A program made the position numbers and the translations under genes. Under the pieces are notes generated by a model. That model was not told the origin of the DNA, did not search any database, and saw only the letters and a program-made list of their open reading frames with translations. DNA of 7,792 nucleotides from JBEKOF01 sp049513975 (lineage in GTDB: Bacteria > Verrucomicrobiota > Verrucomicrobiia > Limisphaerales > Palsa-1400). Location: assembly GCA_049513975.1 (NCBI GenBank), contig JBEKVM010000195.1:1-7792 (forward strand). Reading direction: 5' to 3'. This document shows positions 1 to 7,312 of this stretch, in pieces. Each line of letters opens with the position of its first letter. Position 1 is the stretch's first letter.

Positions 1-147
1 CCCGGACCACCCAACCAGCGCCACCCACCAGTCATCCCGTGACTTTTCACCCGCCAAACCTGCGCGCGAAACCGGAAAGCAACTTCCACACCGAACACGA
101 TTGGCGAGGCGCGTGCGCTCCCGGAAGTAAAACAGATGGGCCTGGCC
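1..147. other. Left-edge region with no supported gene
   Basis: No reading frame here has recognisable protein features. A + strand frame from position 39 runs on through the MFS start region in another frame and looks like chance. On the minus strand a short open frame begins at an ATG at 35-33 (with an in-frame GTG a few codons upstream) and runs off the left edge after about 11 codons, beginning MTGGWRWLGG. This could be the start of a divergent gene, but it is too short to judge and no clear ribosome binding site precedes it. No tRNA, strong hairpin or convincing promoter was seen. Confidence 0.4.
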
Positions 148-168
148 TGATGTTTGATGTTTCATGTT
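148..168 (+). repeat. Three tandem copies of a 7-base unit upstream of the MFS gene
   Basis: Two identical copies of TGATGTT (148-154 and 155-161) are followed at once by a one-mismatch copy, TCATGTT (162-168). The array ends 51 bases before the preferred MFS start at 220. It could be a slippage-prone stretch or a spaced binding site in the leader, or it could be chance in a short T-rich patch of an otherwise GC-rich region. The repeats are directly visible; any function is speculation. If translation began at the TTG at 154 or the ATG at 157, part of the array would be coding. Confidence 0.5.
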
Positions 169-219
169 TGGAAAAGTTTGGCAGTATGCCGCGGCGACAG
201 TTTGAAAGTTGCGCCTTGC

Positions 220-1440
220 ATGAAGAAGAAATCGCTTGGAATTATATTTTTTACGGTGCTGATTGACCTGGTGGGATTCGGATTGATCCTGCCGCTCATC
301 CCCATTTACGCCAACCACTTCAAGGCGGGCGGTTTGTTCATCGCGGCCATCTTTACCTCGTATTCGCTGATGCAATTCCTCTTTGCGCCGCTCTGGGGGC
401 GGCTTTCCGACCGCATCGGGCGGAGGCCGGTTTTGTTGACGAGCACGGCGTGCGCCTGCGTGTCCTATGTGATTTTTGCCCTGGGCTCCGGCCTGGAAAG
501 CCGGGGGCTGGCGCTCTGGGTCATGCTGGCCTCGCGCATCTTCGCCGGGATTTGCGGCGCCAACATCACGGTGGCGCAGGCCTACATCGCCGACATTACG
601 CCGCCGGAGGAGCGTTCGGCCAAAATGGGGCTGGTGGGAATGGCCTTTGGACTGGGCTTCATTTTGGGGCCGGTGCTCGGCGGTTTGAGCGCAAAATTCT
701 TCGGGCTGACCGGGCCGGGCTGGACCGCGGGCGCGCTGTGCGCGATTAATTTTATTTGGGCCTCACTCATGCTGGCGGAAAGCTGGCAGCCGGCCGCGCA
801 CTTCCAAACCCAACGGCCGCACCTGGAGCAATGGGCGCACGTTTTGCGGATGCCGCGTCTGAACCTGCTGGTCGGCATCTTTTTTCTGGCGACGTTTTGT
901 TTCAGCAGTTTTGAAACGAGCATCGGTTTGCTGGTGGAGAAGAATTTCCATCTCGCGGAGGAACGGGGTCTGGATTCGGTGCTGGGGACGATTTCCTGGC
1001 TGATCGCGTATTGCGGGCTGATCGGGGCGATGGTGCAGGGTGGTATGCTGCGCCGGATGGTTAAAAAAATGGGCGAACCCAAAGTGATTGCCACCAGTTT
1101 GTTTCTGGCGGCGGCTGGCATCGCGGTTTTGCCATTTCTGACGACGTGGGCCACGCTGCTTTTGGCCCTGGCCGTCTTTTCCACCGGCTCCAGCCTGACC
1201 CGCCCGCCGGTCTTCGGGATGATTTCGATGCTGACCCCCGCCCATGAACAAGGCAGCACGATCGGGGTGGCCCAAGGCATCGGCAGTCTGGCCCGCATCG
1301 CCGGACCCTTCTTTGCCATCGGCATCTTCGGCAAGGATCATCTGCCGGTTCCTTATCTGTGTTGCGCCGCGCTCTGTTTCGCCACGGGCTGCATCACGAC
1401 GCGCTATTTGTCGCGGCCCAAATCCGGCGGGGGTGAGTGA
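220..1440 (+). CDS. MFS transporter, DHA1/TetA-like drug:proton antiporter family
   Basis: An inner-membrane secondary transporter of 406 residues, the usual size for a 12-helix MFS protein. Helix 1 follows the start directly (residues about 7-29). Motif A, GRLSDRIGRRP, is at 60-70 in the loop between helices 2 and 3. The stretch from SRIFAG (105-110) through AYIADITPPEERS (121-133) leads to an antiporter-type motif C, GFILGPVLGG, at 146-155. Together these match the tetracycline/multidrug H+ antiporter branch (DHA1), which exports small molecules in exchange for protons. The substrate cannot be told from sequence; resistance to any drug is not implied. The frame is open back to a TTG at 154 and an ATG at 157, but the ATG at 220 was preferred because it gives a MKKK start directly before helix 1. 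No clear Shine-Dalgarno sequence supports any of the starts. The gene stands alone and converges on recJ, with 84 bases between the stops. Confidence 0.88.
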   Translation: MKKKSLGIIFFTVLIDLVGFGLILPLIPIYANHFKAGGLFIAAIFTSYSLMQFLFAPLWGRLSDRIGRRPVLLTSTACACVSYVIFALGSGLESRGLALWVMLASRIFAGICGANITVAQAYIADITPPEERSAKMGLVGMAFGLGFILGPVLGGLSAKFFGLTGPGWTAGALCAINFIWASLMLAESWQPAAHFQTQRPHLEQWAHVLRMPRLNLLVGIFFLATFCFSSFETSIGLLVEKNFHLAEERGLDSVLGTISWLIAYCGLIGAMVQGGMLRRMVKKMGEPKVIATSLFLAAAGIAVLPFLTTWATLLLALAVFSTGSSLTRPPVFGMISMLTPAHEQGSTIGVAQGIGSLARIAGPFFAIGIFGKDHLPVPYLCCAALCFATGCITTRYLSRPKSGGGE

Positions 1441-1524
1441 CGGGGTGGCGCGTCTTGGCCTGGCTTGCGCCGCCGCTGAAGCCATGTCGGACCAGGGAGG
1501 ATGGAGGATGGCTCCGGGGAAATG

Positions 1525-3234
1525 CTAGGATGGCCGCCAGTCTAAAACGCGCAGTTGCACGGAGCGCCGGCCCTGGTATTCATTGATGGCGGGGGTGAAG
1601 GCGAGGTCTAACCGCCCCTCCGGCATGGGTGCCTGGCCGCCGTTCCACCAGACGGCTTCCAAAGCGGCGTGACCGTCGGTCAAACGCCATTTCACATGCT
1701 GGTTTTCCCGGCCCATGCGTTGCGGCGGTTGGCGCAGGCTTAAGCCGCGCATCAGCCATTGCACCGGCGGGTTGCCCTGGCCGGTCGGGGCCAGAGCGGC
1801 CAGTTGCTCCATCAGGTCCAAGGTCAAGTCCGGGCCGGCAACTTCGGCGTCCAATTTGAGGGTAGGCTCCAGTTGTTCCGGCTTCAAGGCCAGCCGCGCC
1901 AATTCGTTCAGGCGCGCCCGGAACAGGCCGACTTGGGCCGGCTGGGCGGTGACTCCCGCCGCCATGCTGTGGCCGCCGTGCCCCAACAGCAGGCTGTCGC
2001 AACTCCGCAAGGCCGCCGCCAGATCAAATCCTTCAATGCTTCGGCCCGACCCGCGCCAGAGGGCGCCGTCGCCGCCCAAAATGATCGCCGGGCGGTAAAA
2101 TCGTTTCACCACGCGCGAAGCCACGATGCCCACCACGCCGATATGCCAGGAGTCGTTTCCTTCGACGATGACAAAATCCTTGTCACGGTTGAAGCGGGCG
2201 AGGACGGCGGTAATGACTTCGTTGGCGATGGCACGTTCGATTTGCTGGCGCTGGCGATTGCGGTCGTCGAGGCTGCGGGCGAGCGGTTCGGCCTCGGCGG
2301 CGTCGCCGGCCAGGAGGAGGCGCAAGGCCTCTTCGGCGTCTTGGAGGCGTCCGGCGGCGTTGAGGCGCGGGGCGAGTTGAAAGGCCGCCTCGTAGCAGCC
2401 GATGGTGGAAGGACATTGCGCGACGGTTTTCAGCGCGATCAGGCCGGGGCGCCGGGTCAGGGTGAGCCGTTCCAGGCCCGCGCCGGCGAGCAGGCGATTT
2501 TCTCCCGTCAATGGAACCAGGTCCGCAATGGTGCCCAGCGCCACCAAATCCAGGTGCTGGCGCAGATCATAATTGACAGCGGCGGGATCTCCGTCCTGGC
2601 GGAGCTGTTTGACCAGGGCGTGGGCCAGCTTGAACGCCAGCCCCGCTGAACAGAACTCCGGCCCGGCCGGATCGGCCAGGCGCGGATTGACCAGGGCCAG
2701 GGCCGGGGGCGGCGGCGCGGAAACCTGGTGGTGATCGAGCACGATGACCCCGGTTCCCTGTTGGCCGAGCCAGACGATGGTATCAGCGGCCGTCGAGCCG
2801 CAATCCACCGCCAGCAGCAATGGGGCGGGATGTTTTTCCAGGCAATTCTCCGCCGCGTCCCGGCTCAATCCGTAGCCTTCGTCCATGCGATGCGGCAAAT
2901 AATAATTGACGTGCCAGCCCAGGGCGCGGAGCGTTTGCAGAAGCAGGGCGGTGGAGGTGACGCCATCCACGTCGTAATCGCCAAAGATGACGAGCGCCTC
3001 CCCGCGGCGGCGGGCCAGGAGGAGACGTTGCACCGCCGCCGCCATGTTGGGGAGCAGCAGCGGGTCCGCCAAATCCTTCAGGCGCGGGCGCAAAAAGCGG
3101 GCGGCCTGCTCCGGATCGGCGAGGCCGCGGTTGACCAGGCATTGGGCCAGCAGGGGCGGGACCCCCAAGGCGGCGGCGAGCGAGGCGGCGACACCCGCGG
3201 AGGGCGCTTCAGGCAATGACCAGCGATATTTCAT
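1525..3234 (-). CDS. recJ: Single-stranded-DNA-specific 5'-3' exonuclease RecJ
   Basis: RecJ degrades single-stranded DNA 5' to 3' in RecF-pathway recombination, mismatch repair and base-excision repair, using Mn2+/Mg2+. From the chosen start the protein has 569 residues, normal for the family. Visible DHH-superfamily motifs are DYDVDG (86-91), DCGS (144-147) and the signature DHH (167-169); the conserved APRLNAAGRL follows at 288-297. The DHHA1 part has WHIGVVGIVASR (363-374), SGRSIEGFDL (396-405) and GHGGHSMAAG (418-427). A C-terminal OB-fold segment covers about 497-568, ending YQGRRSVQLRVLDWR. The frame is open 13 codons further, to an ATG at 3273 that would overlap terC by 32 bases. The start at 3234 was chosen because MKYRWSLPE is the typical RecJ N-terminus and leaves a 7-base gap to terC. 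No strong ribosome binding site is visible, so translational coupling to terC is plausible. It is probably the last gene of the yajC-secDF-terC-recJ unit. Confidence 0.95.
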   Translation of the reverse strand: MKYRWSLPEAPSAGVAASLAAALGVPPLLAQCLVNRGLADPEQAARFLRPRLKDLADPLLLPNMAAAVQRLLLARRRGEALVIFGDYDVDGVTSTALLLQTLRALGWHVNYYLPHRMDEGYGLSRDAAENCLEKHPAPLLLAVDCGSTAADTIVWLGQQGTGVIVLDHHQVSAPPPPALALVNPRLADPAGPEFCSAGLAFKLAHALVKQLRQDGDPAAVNYDLRQHLDLVALGTIADLVPLTGENRLLAGAGLERLTLTRRPGLIALKTVAQCPSTIGCYEAAFQLAPRLNAAGRLQDAEEALRLLLAGDAAEAEPLARSLDDRNRQRQQIERAIANEVITAVLARFNRDKDFVIVEGNDSWHIGVVGIVASRVVKRFYRPAIILGGDGALWRGSGRSIEGFDLAAALRSCDSLLLGHGGHSMAAGVTAQPAQVGLFRARLNELARLALKPEQLEPTLKLDAEVAGPDLTLDLMEQLAALAPTGQGNPPVQWLMRGLSLRQPPQRMGRENQHVKWRLTDGHAALEAVWWNGGQAPMPEGRLDLAFTPAINEYQGRRSVQLRVLDWRPS

Positions 3235-3241
3235 TTTAAGA

Positions 3242-4189
3242 TTAAGAATCAGGAAGCGCCGGGCGCGGGGCATCGGGTTTGGACACGGAAAACAGGATGG
3301 AGAGGGCGATCACCGCGGCAATAACCGCCAGCGCGATGGAGGTTGGAATGGCGCACCACCGGGACAGCAGCATTTTGGCGCCGATAAAGACAAGGACAAA
3401 GGCCAGGCCGGTTTTCAAAAAACGGAAATAACGCAGCGCCCCCGCCAGAAGAAAATAGAGCGAGCGCAAGCCGAGCACGGCGCAGATGTTGGAGGTGAAG
3501 ACGATGAAGGGGGTTTGCGTCACGGCAAAAATCGCAGGGATGGAGTCGGTGGCAAAAATCAGGTCCGTCGCCTCCACGGTCAACAGGGCCAGCGCCAGCG
3601 GCGTCAGGGCGCGCCGTCCCTCCACGCGGCCGAAAAATTTTTGGCCCTCAAAATCGCGGGTGACGGGGAAGAATTTTCGCGCCAGGCGGACGAGCTGGTT
3701 TTTTTCCGGTTGCACCGCCGCCTGTTTGGAAAAGCCCCAGCGGAGGCCGGTGCAAAGAAGAAACAGGCCCATGAGGTAGAAGAGCCAATGGAACTGTCGC
3801 AGCAATTCGGCTCCGACGCCAATCATCAGGCCGCGCGTGAAGAGGGCGCCCAGGATGCCCCAAAACAAAACACGGTGTTGCTGGGCCGGGGCCACATGGA
3901 ACCAGGCGAAAATGAGGGCCATGGCAAAGACGTTATCCAGGGAAAGGGAGTATTCCACCACATAACCGGCCAGGAACTGCAGGCATGGCTCGGCCCCGCG
4001 GCCCAGGGCCAGAGCCGCGGCTATGCCCATGGCGAGCAGGAACCAAAGCAGGCTCCAAAGCAACGATTCCCGGAAGTTTGGCGCCCGCGCCCGGCGATGG
4101 ACCACCCCGAGATCCAGCGCGAGAAAGAACAAAACGAGGATGACAAACGCCGCCCAAAGCCAGGGGGAGAATGGGGTCGCGGCAGCCAT
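3242..4189 (-). CDS. TerC/Alx-family integral membrane protein, probable metal ion (Mn2+) exporter
   Basis: A polytopic inner-membrane protein of 315 residues with about nine hydrophobic segments, matching the size of Alx-type TerC proteins. Family hallmarks are DLGVVHRRA (26-34), FRESLLWSLLWF (39-50), GYVVEYSLSLDNVF (75-88), TPLALALLTVEATDLIFATD (196-215), SIPAIFAVTQTPFIVFTSN (216-234) and LGLRSLYFLL (239-248). The membrane acidic residues D85, E206, D209 and D215 fit the pattern thought to bind metal. Family members such as E. coli Alx and B. subtilis MeeF/MeeY act in Mn2+ export or metallation of secreted proteins; the name TerC comes from tellurite resistance clusters, but no other ter gene is present. 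Genes of this family are often preceded by a yybP-ykoY Mn2+ riboswitch; the 79-base gap upstream is too short and shows no such motif. It lies between secDF and recJ on the same strand, and its stop is 7 bases before the recJ start. Confidence 0.92.
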   Translation of the reverse strand: MAAATPFSPWLWAAFVILVLFFLALDLGVVHRRARAPNFRESLLWSLLWFLLAMGIAAALALGRGAEPCLQFLAGYVVEYSLSLDNVFAMALIFAWFHVAPAQQHRVLFWGILGALFTRGLMIGVGAELLRQFHWLFYLMGLFLLCTGLRWGFSKQAAVQPEKNQLVRLARKFFPVTRDFEGQKFFGRVEGRRALTPLALALLTVEATDLIFATDSIPAIFAVTQTPFIVFTSNICAVLGLRSLYFLLAGALRYFRFLKTGLAFVLVFIGAKMLLSRWCAIPTSIALAVIAAVIALSILFSVSKPDAPRPALPDS

Positions 4190-4208
4190 GAGCTAATTTT
4201 GATGCCGC

Positions 4209-4258
4209 CGCTCCCCGGCGCAAAGTTTAAAGTTAATGATTGGCAGAGCCGGGGAGCG
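4209..4258. repeat. 11-bp perfect inverted repeat between secDF and terC
   Basis: The arm CGCTCCCCGGC at 4209-4219 is matched by its exact reverse complement GCCGGGGAGCG at 4248-4258, with a 28-base AT-rich loop. In the minus-strand transcript the first arm starts 10 nt after the secDF stop codon, and the second arm ends 19 nt before the terC start. The stem is very GC-rich, but no run of U follows it, so it is not a textbook intrinsic terminator. It could be a leaky terminator, an RNA-stabilising 3' end for the secDF message, or a structure that affects terC translation. The repeat itself is certain; the role is inferred. Confidence 0.6.
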
Positions 4259-4268
4259 TCCCGGCGCG

Positions 4269-6845
4269 TTACACGCGGGCGCGCGCGGCACCGGCGCCCT
4301 GACTGGGGCTGGTCGCGGCAGAGGACTCCGCGACAGCCCGCGGGGCAGTGGTGGGGCGTTCGCCTTTGTGCCACCAGAGCACCAGGGCGCAGGCGATGTA
4401 GATGCTGGAATAGGTGCCGCTGATGATGCCGACCAAGAAGGTGAAGGCAAAATCCTTGATCGCCCCGCCGCCGAAGACATAGAGCGACATGGTGGAAAGA
4501 AAGACCGTGCCGGAAGTGATGATGGTGCGGCTCAAGGTCTGGTTGACCGCCTTGTTGATGATTTCGCGGAAGGTGCCGCGCAACCCCAATTTCAAATCCT
4601 CCCGGATGCGGTCGAAAATAACGACCTTGTCGTTGAGGGAGAAGCCGATGATGGTCAGAACGGCCGCGACCATGGGGGCGCTGAGTTGCCGCCCGGAAAT
4701 GAAGAAGATGCCGAGGGTGAGGAAGACGTCGTGGACAACGGCCACCACGGCGCCGATGGAAAAGGAAAACTCGTAGCGAAAGGCCACGTAAAACAAGATG
4801 CCGAAGAGGGACAAAAACGAGGCGAACACCGCCGACCTTGTGATGTCCTCGCCGACCGAGGGGCCGACGGTGGTAATGCCGCCGACGGAGAAGCCGGCGG
4901 CGGGAAATTCCTTGGCCAGGGTGTTGGTCACGGTGGCGGCCGTGCCAAACGGGGAGACGATCTTCAAGGTTTCCGCGCCGACACCTTTTTCATACTGGAT
5001 TTCCGGCTGGCTCCCCAGAGCTGACTTAAGGGCGGAGCTCAAATTGTCCTCCTCCACCTTGTGGGCAAAACTGAGGGTCACGGCATCGCCGCCGGCAAAT
5101 TCCGGGCCCTCGACCTTTTTGCCAAGATGAAACCCGTAGCCCATTCCGGCCACGATCAGCGCGGCCGAGAGGAGATAAGCCAGCTTGTTCCATTTCATGA
5201 AATCCCATTCCGGATTTTTGATGATGTGCAACATGCCCACTTTGTTGAGCCAGCCGCGGTTGAGGAGGAAATCAAAAATCAGGCGCGTGACGACCAGGGC
5301 GGTAAACAGGCTCAAGGCCACACCGATGGTGAGAGTGACGCCGAATCCCTTGACCGGGCCTGTGCCCATGTAAATGAGGATGACGGCGGAAATGAGGGTG
5401 GTGGTGTGGGAGTCGAAAATGGTGGCGAAGGCGCGGCTGTAAGCGGCGGCAATGGCCCCCCGCATGGATTTGCCCAGGGCCATTTCCTCGCGCAAGCGTT
5501 CGTAAATCAGCACGTTGGCGTCCACCGCCATGCCGACGGTGAGGACGATGCCGGCGATGCCGGGCAGGGAGAGGGTGGAGCCGATGGAACACATGATGCC
5601 CAGGGTGATCACCAGATTGAGCAGCATGGCGAAATCGGCCAGCAGCCCGCAGCGATGATAATAAACCGCCATGAACACCACCACCGCCAGCGTGCCGATC
5701 ACGGCGGACCAAATGCCCTTATGAATGGAAGCTGCGCCCAAAGTCGGACTGACCTGGTTCATGGCGTCTATACGCACCGGGGTTTCCAGGGGGTTTTCCA
5801 GCATGTTCGCCGTGGAGATGGCTTCCGCAATGTCCATCGCGCCTCCGCTGATTCTGCACCGGCCGCCGGTGATGGGTTCCTCGATGTGCGGCGCGGTTTG
5901 GATTTCGCCGTCCAGCACGATGGCCATGAAGCCGTCGTTATTGTCGGTGGTGAGCTTGCCGAATTTCTTGGCTCCCTCCGAGTCGAACTCGATATTCACC
6001 TCCGGAGCGCCGGAGGTATCGCGGCTGGCGCCGGCGCGCTTAATATATTTTCCGGTCAGCCCTTCGGCCGCCTTTTTTCCCACCAGGTAGGGAGTGAAAG
6101 TGACATTGCCGGCGTCGTCCTTGCGCTTCATCTTCAAAATCTCGTAGCCCGGCGGAATAATCGGAGGCTGTTGCGAGAGGTACTCGCGGTTCTGCGGATG
6201 AACCAGGCGGAATTCGAGGAAGGCCGCCTTTTGAATTTTCGTCTTGGCTTCATCCTGGGCGGCCTGGGAGAGGCCGGGCAACTGGATGCTGATTTCATTT
6301 TCTCCCGCGGCGGTGATGAGCGGTTCGGCGACGCCCATCGAGTCCACGCGGCTGCGCAGAATGGTGATGGCCTGGGAAACCAGGCGCTTGCGTTCCTCGG
6401 AGGCGTTGACGGTGTTGTGGTTGGTGTCGGTGGCGGAAATATGGTTGGTGTCCAGGCTGACCCGGAATTCGGTGCCGCCCTGCAGATCCAGCCCCAGATG
6501 GATTTTGCCGGCGGCTTTTCGCTGCAGGATGTTGAGCAGGGTGTAGGTGGGGTTTTCCTGTCCTCTGACGTTGTTGTAGGGGAAATACGGCTGGATGTCG
6601 TTGGTGCCGATGGCCGTCAGCAGATCGGAGAATTCGCGCGTCGGGTCCGGCTTGGCGGCCTGCAAGGCTTTAGCCTGCTGGACGATTTTCTCGAAGGCCG
6701 GATTCAGGCTGCCGTGGTCGGCCTTGTCCTGGAATTCCTGGATCAAACTTTGGTTGGTCAGCGGGTACATTTCCCAGAGGGACCCGAGCACCATGAAGAC
6801 GATCAAAGCCCAGAAGAATTTAGGATGACGTGTGACAATATTCAT
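4269..6845 (-). CDS. secDF: Fused protein translocase subunit SecDF
   Basis: Auxiliary Sec translocon component that uses the ion gradient to promote late steps of protein export across the inner membrane. SecD and SecF are joined in one 858-residue chain. SecD half: helix 1 at about 8-24, a periplasmic stretch, the motif HLGLDLQGGTEF at 116-127, the P1 domain, then five helices (about 378-521) with GIAGIVLTVGMAVDANVLIY (429-448). SecF half: first helix about 554-573, GPEFAGG at 580-586, GPSVGEDI (661-668), HDVFLTLGIF (705-714) and FSLNDKVVIFDRIRED (735-750). By motif alignment D442, D739 and R773 correspond to the proton-path residues D340, D637 and R671 of Thermus SecDF; the 34-residue spacing of the last pair is the same. 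The C-terminus has a charged, Ala/Ser/Pro-rich tail from about 828. The gene starts 15 bases after yajC ends, with no clear ribosome binding site, which suggests cotranscription and perhaps coupling. Confidence 0.97.
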   Translation of the reverse strand: MNIVTRHPKFFWALIVFMVLGSLWEMYPLTNQSLIQEFQDKADHGSLNPAFEKIVQQAKALQAAKPDPTREFSDLLTAIGTNDIQPYFPYNNVRGQENPTYTLLNILQRKAAGKIHLGLDLQGGTEFRVSLDTNHISATDTNHNTVNASEERKRLVSQAITILRSRVDSMGVAEPLITAAGENEISIQLPGLSQAAQDEAKTKIQKAAFLEFRLVHPQNREYLSQQPPIIPPGYEILKMKRKDDAGNVTFTPYLVGKKAAEGLTGKYIKRAGASRDTSGAPEVNIEFDSEGAKKFGKLTTDNNDGFMAIVLDGEIQTAPHIEEPITGGRCRISGGAMDIAEAISTANMLENPLETPVRIDAMNQVSPTLGAASIHKGIWSAVIGTLAVVVFMAVYYHRCGLLADFAMLLNLVITLGIMCSIGSTLSLPGIAGIVLTVGMAVDANVLIYERLREEMALGKSMRGAIAAAYSRAFATIFDSHTTTLISAVILIYMGTGPVKGFGVTLTIGVALSLFTALVVTRLIFDFLLNRGWLNKVGMLHIIKNPEWDFMKWNKLAYLLSAALIVAGMGYGFHLGKKVEGPEFAGGDAVTLSFAHKVEEDNLSSALKSALGSQPEIQYEKGVGAETLKIVSPFGTAATVTNTLAKEFPAAGFSVGGITTVGPSVGEDITRSAVFASFLSLFGILFYVAFRYEFSFSIGAVVAVVHDVFLTLGIFFISGRQLSAPMVAAVLTIIGFSLNDKVVIFDRIREDLKLGLRGTFREIINKAVNQTLSRTIITSGTVFLSTMSLYVFGGGAIKDFAFTFLVGIISGTYSSIYIACALVLWWHKGERPTTAPRAVAESSAATSPSQGAGAARARV

Positions 6846-6860
6846 GAAGGTGAGTGGGAA

Positions 6861-7208
6861 TCAAGATGAGGACGCTTCGCCGCTGCGCTCGGTAACCTCG
6901 GCCACGGCGGATTTAAGAATTTCAAGTTTGGTTTCGCTGGAGCGGATGGAAATGGTCTTGTCTTTGAGGGACAAAACCACCCCGACGATGCCGCTGTTGG
7001 TCACGATTTTGTCGCCGGCGCGCAGGTTTTTGAGCATGGCTGCCAGTTCCTTGGCCCGTTTTTGCTGGGGCCGGAAGATCATCAGCCACATCATCAGCAC
7101 CATGCCGCCCATGATGAGGACGGTATTAAGCAATTGGGCGGTGGGATTTGGCGCCGTCTGTGCCGGGGCCGGGTCCGCCAGCAAGAATTTCAAACCACTT
7201 AAATTCAT
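6861..7208 (-). CDS. yajC: Preprotein translocase subunit YajC
   Basis: Small single-span membrane protein that copurifies with SecDF as part of the Sec holotranslocon. It has 115 residues, close to the usual 85-115. A short Pro/Ala-rich N-terminal stretch (11-24) precedes one hydrophobic helix (about 27-46). This is followed by the family signature FRPQQKRAKE (45-54) and a cytoplasmic SH3-like part with NLRAGDKIVTNSGIVGVV (61-78). The usual glycine pair before I73 is SG here. The C-terminus is short and polar. It is the first gene of the probable yajC-secDF-terC-recJ unit, and the yajC-secDF order is the standard one. The ATG at 7208 fits the family length; no Shine-Dalgarno sequence is evident, and the predicted leader is only about 14 nt. 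Confidence 0.96.
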   Translation of the reverse strand: MNLSGLKFLLADPAPAQTAPNPTAQLLNTVLIMGGMVLMMWLMIFRPQQKRAKELAAMLKNLRAGDKIVTNSGIVGVVLSLKDKTISIRSSETKLEILKSAVAEVTERSGEASSS

Positions 7209-7228
7209 ATTTTCAAAGTGAGCCGTTT

Positions 7229-7256
7229 AATCTAGGGCAGAGAACGCATTTGGCAA
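7229..7256 (-). promoter_or_regulatory. Probable sigma-70-type promoter of yajC-secDF
   Basis: On the minus strand a -35 box TTGCCA (7256-7251, five of six to TTGACA) and a -10 box TAGATT (7234-7229, four of six to TATAAT) are separated by 16 bases. Transcription would start near 7222, giving a leader of about 14 nt before the yajC ATG. It is the best box pair seen in the 104-base gap. The match could be chance, and Verrucomicrobiota promoter consensus is assumed to resemble that of E. coli. Confidence 0.45.
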
Positions 7257-7312
7257 GCACAACGTTCACGAAAACGCCGCTGAATGCAATGCTGGAATGA
7301 CCGACGTTGCGG

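Noticed and set aside
39..266. 75-residue + strand frame at the left edge
   Set aside because: It overlaps the MFS start in another frame, has no recognisable feature and no ribosome binding site.
1444..1474. Possible 8-bp stem (1444-1451 with 1467-1474, one G-U pair) between the convergent MFS and recJ stops as a terminator
   Set aside because: The stem is modest for such GC-rich DNA, the loop is 15 bases and no T-run follows on either strand.
582..1485. Minus-strand frames of 250 and 240 residues opposite the MFS gene
   Set aside because: The + strand frame has clear MFS motifs and helices; the opposite frames show no family features.
3242..4189. Tellurite resistance gene cluster
   Set aside because: Only a TerC/Alx-family protein is present; there are no terA, terB, terD, terE or terZ genes, and the protein resembles the stand-alone Alx type.
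4190..4268. yybP-ykoY-type Mn2+ riboswitch upstream of terC
   Set aside because: The gap is only 79 bases and is mostly taken by one simple inverted repeat; the conserved riboswitch loops were not seen.
2987..5024. Long + strand frames of 478 and 262 residues opposite recJ, terC and the end of secDF
   Set aside because: They cross gene boundaries of three recognised minus-strand genes and have the charged, low-complexity composition of antisense shadows.
5061..6869. 602-residue open frame on the + strand opposite secDF
   Set aside because: It mirrors a well-supported secDF gene codon for codon; its translation is Gly/Asp/His/Gln-rich low-complexity with no domain. Long antisense frames are expected in GC-rich genes.
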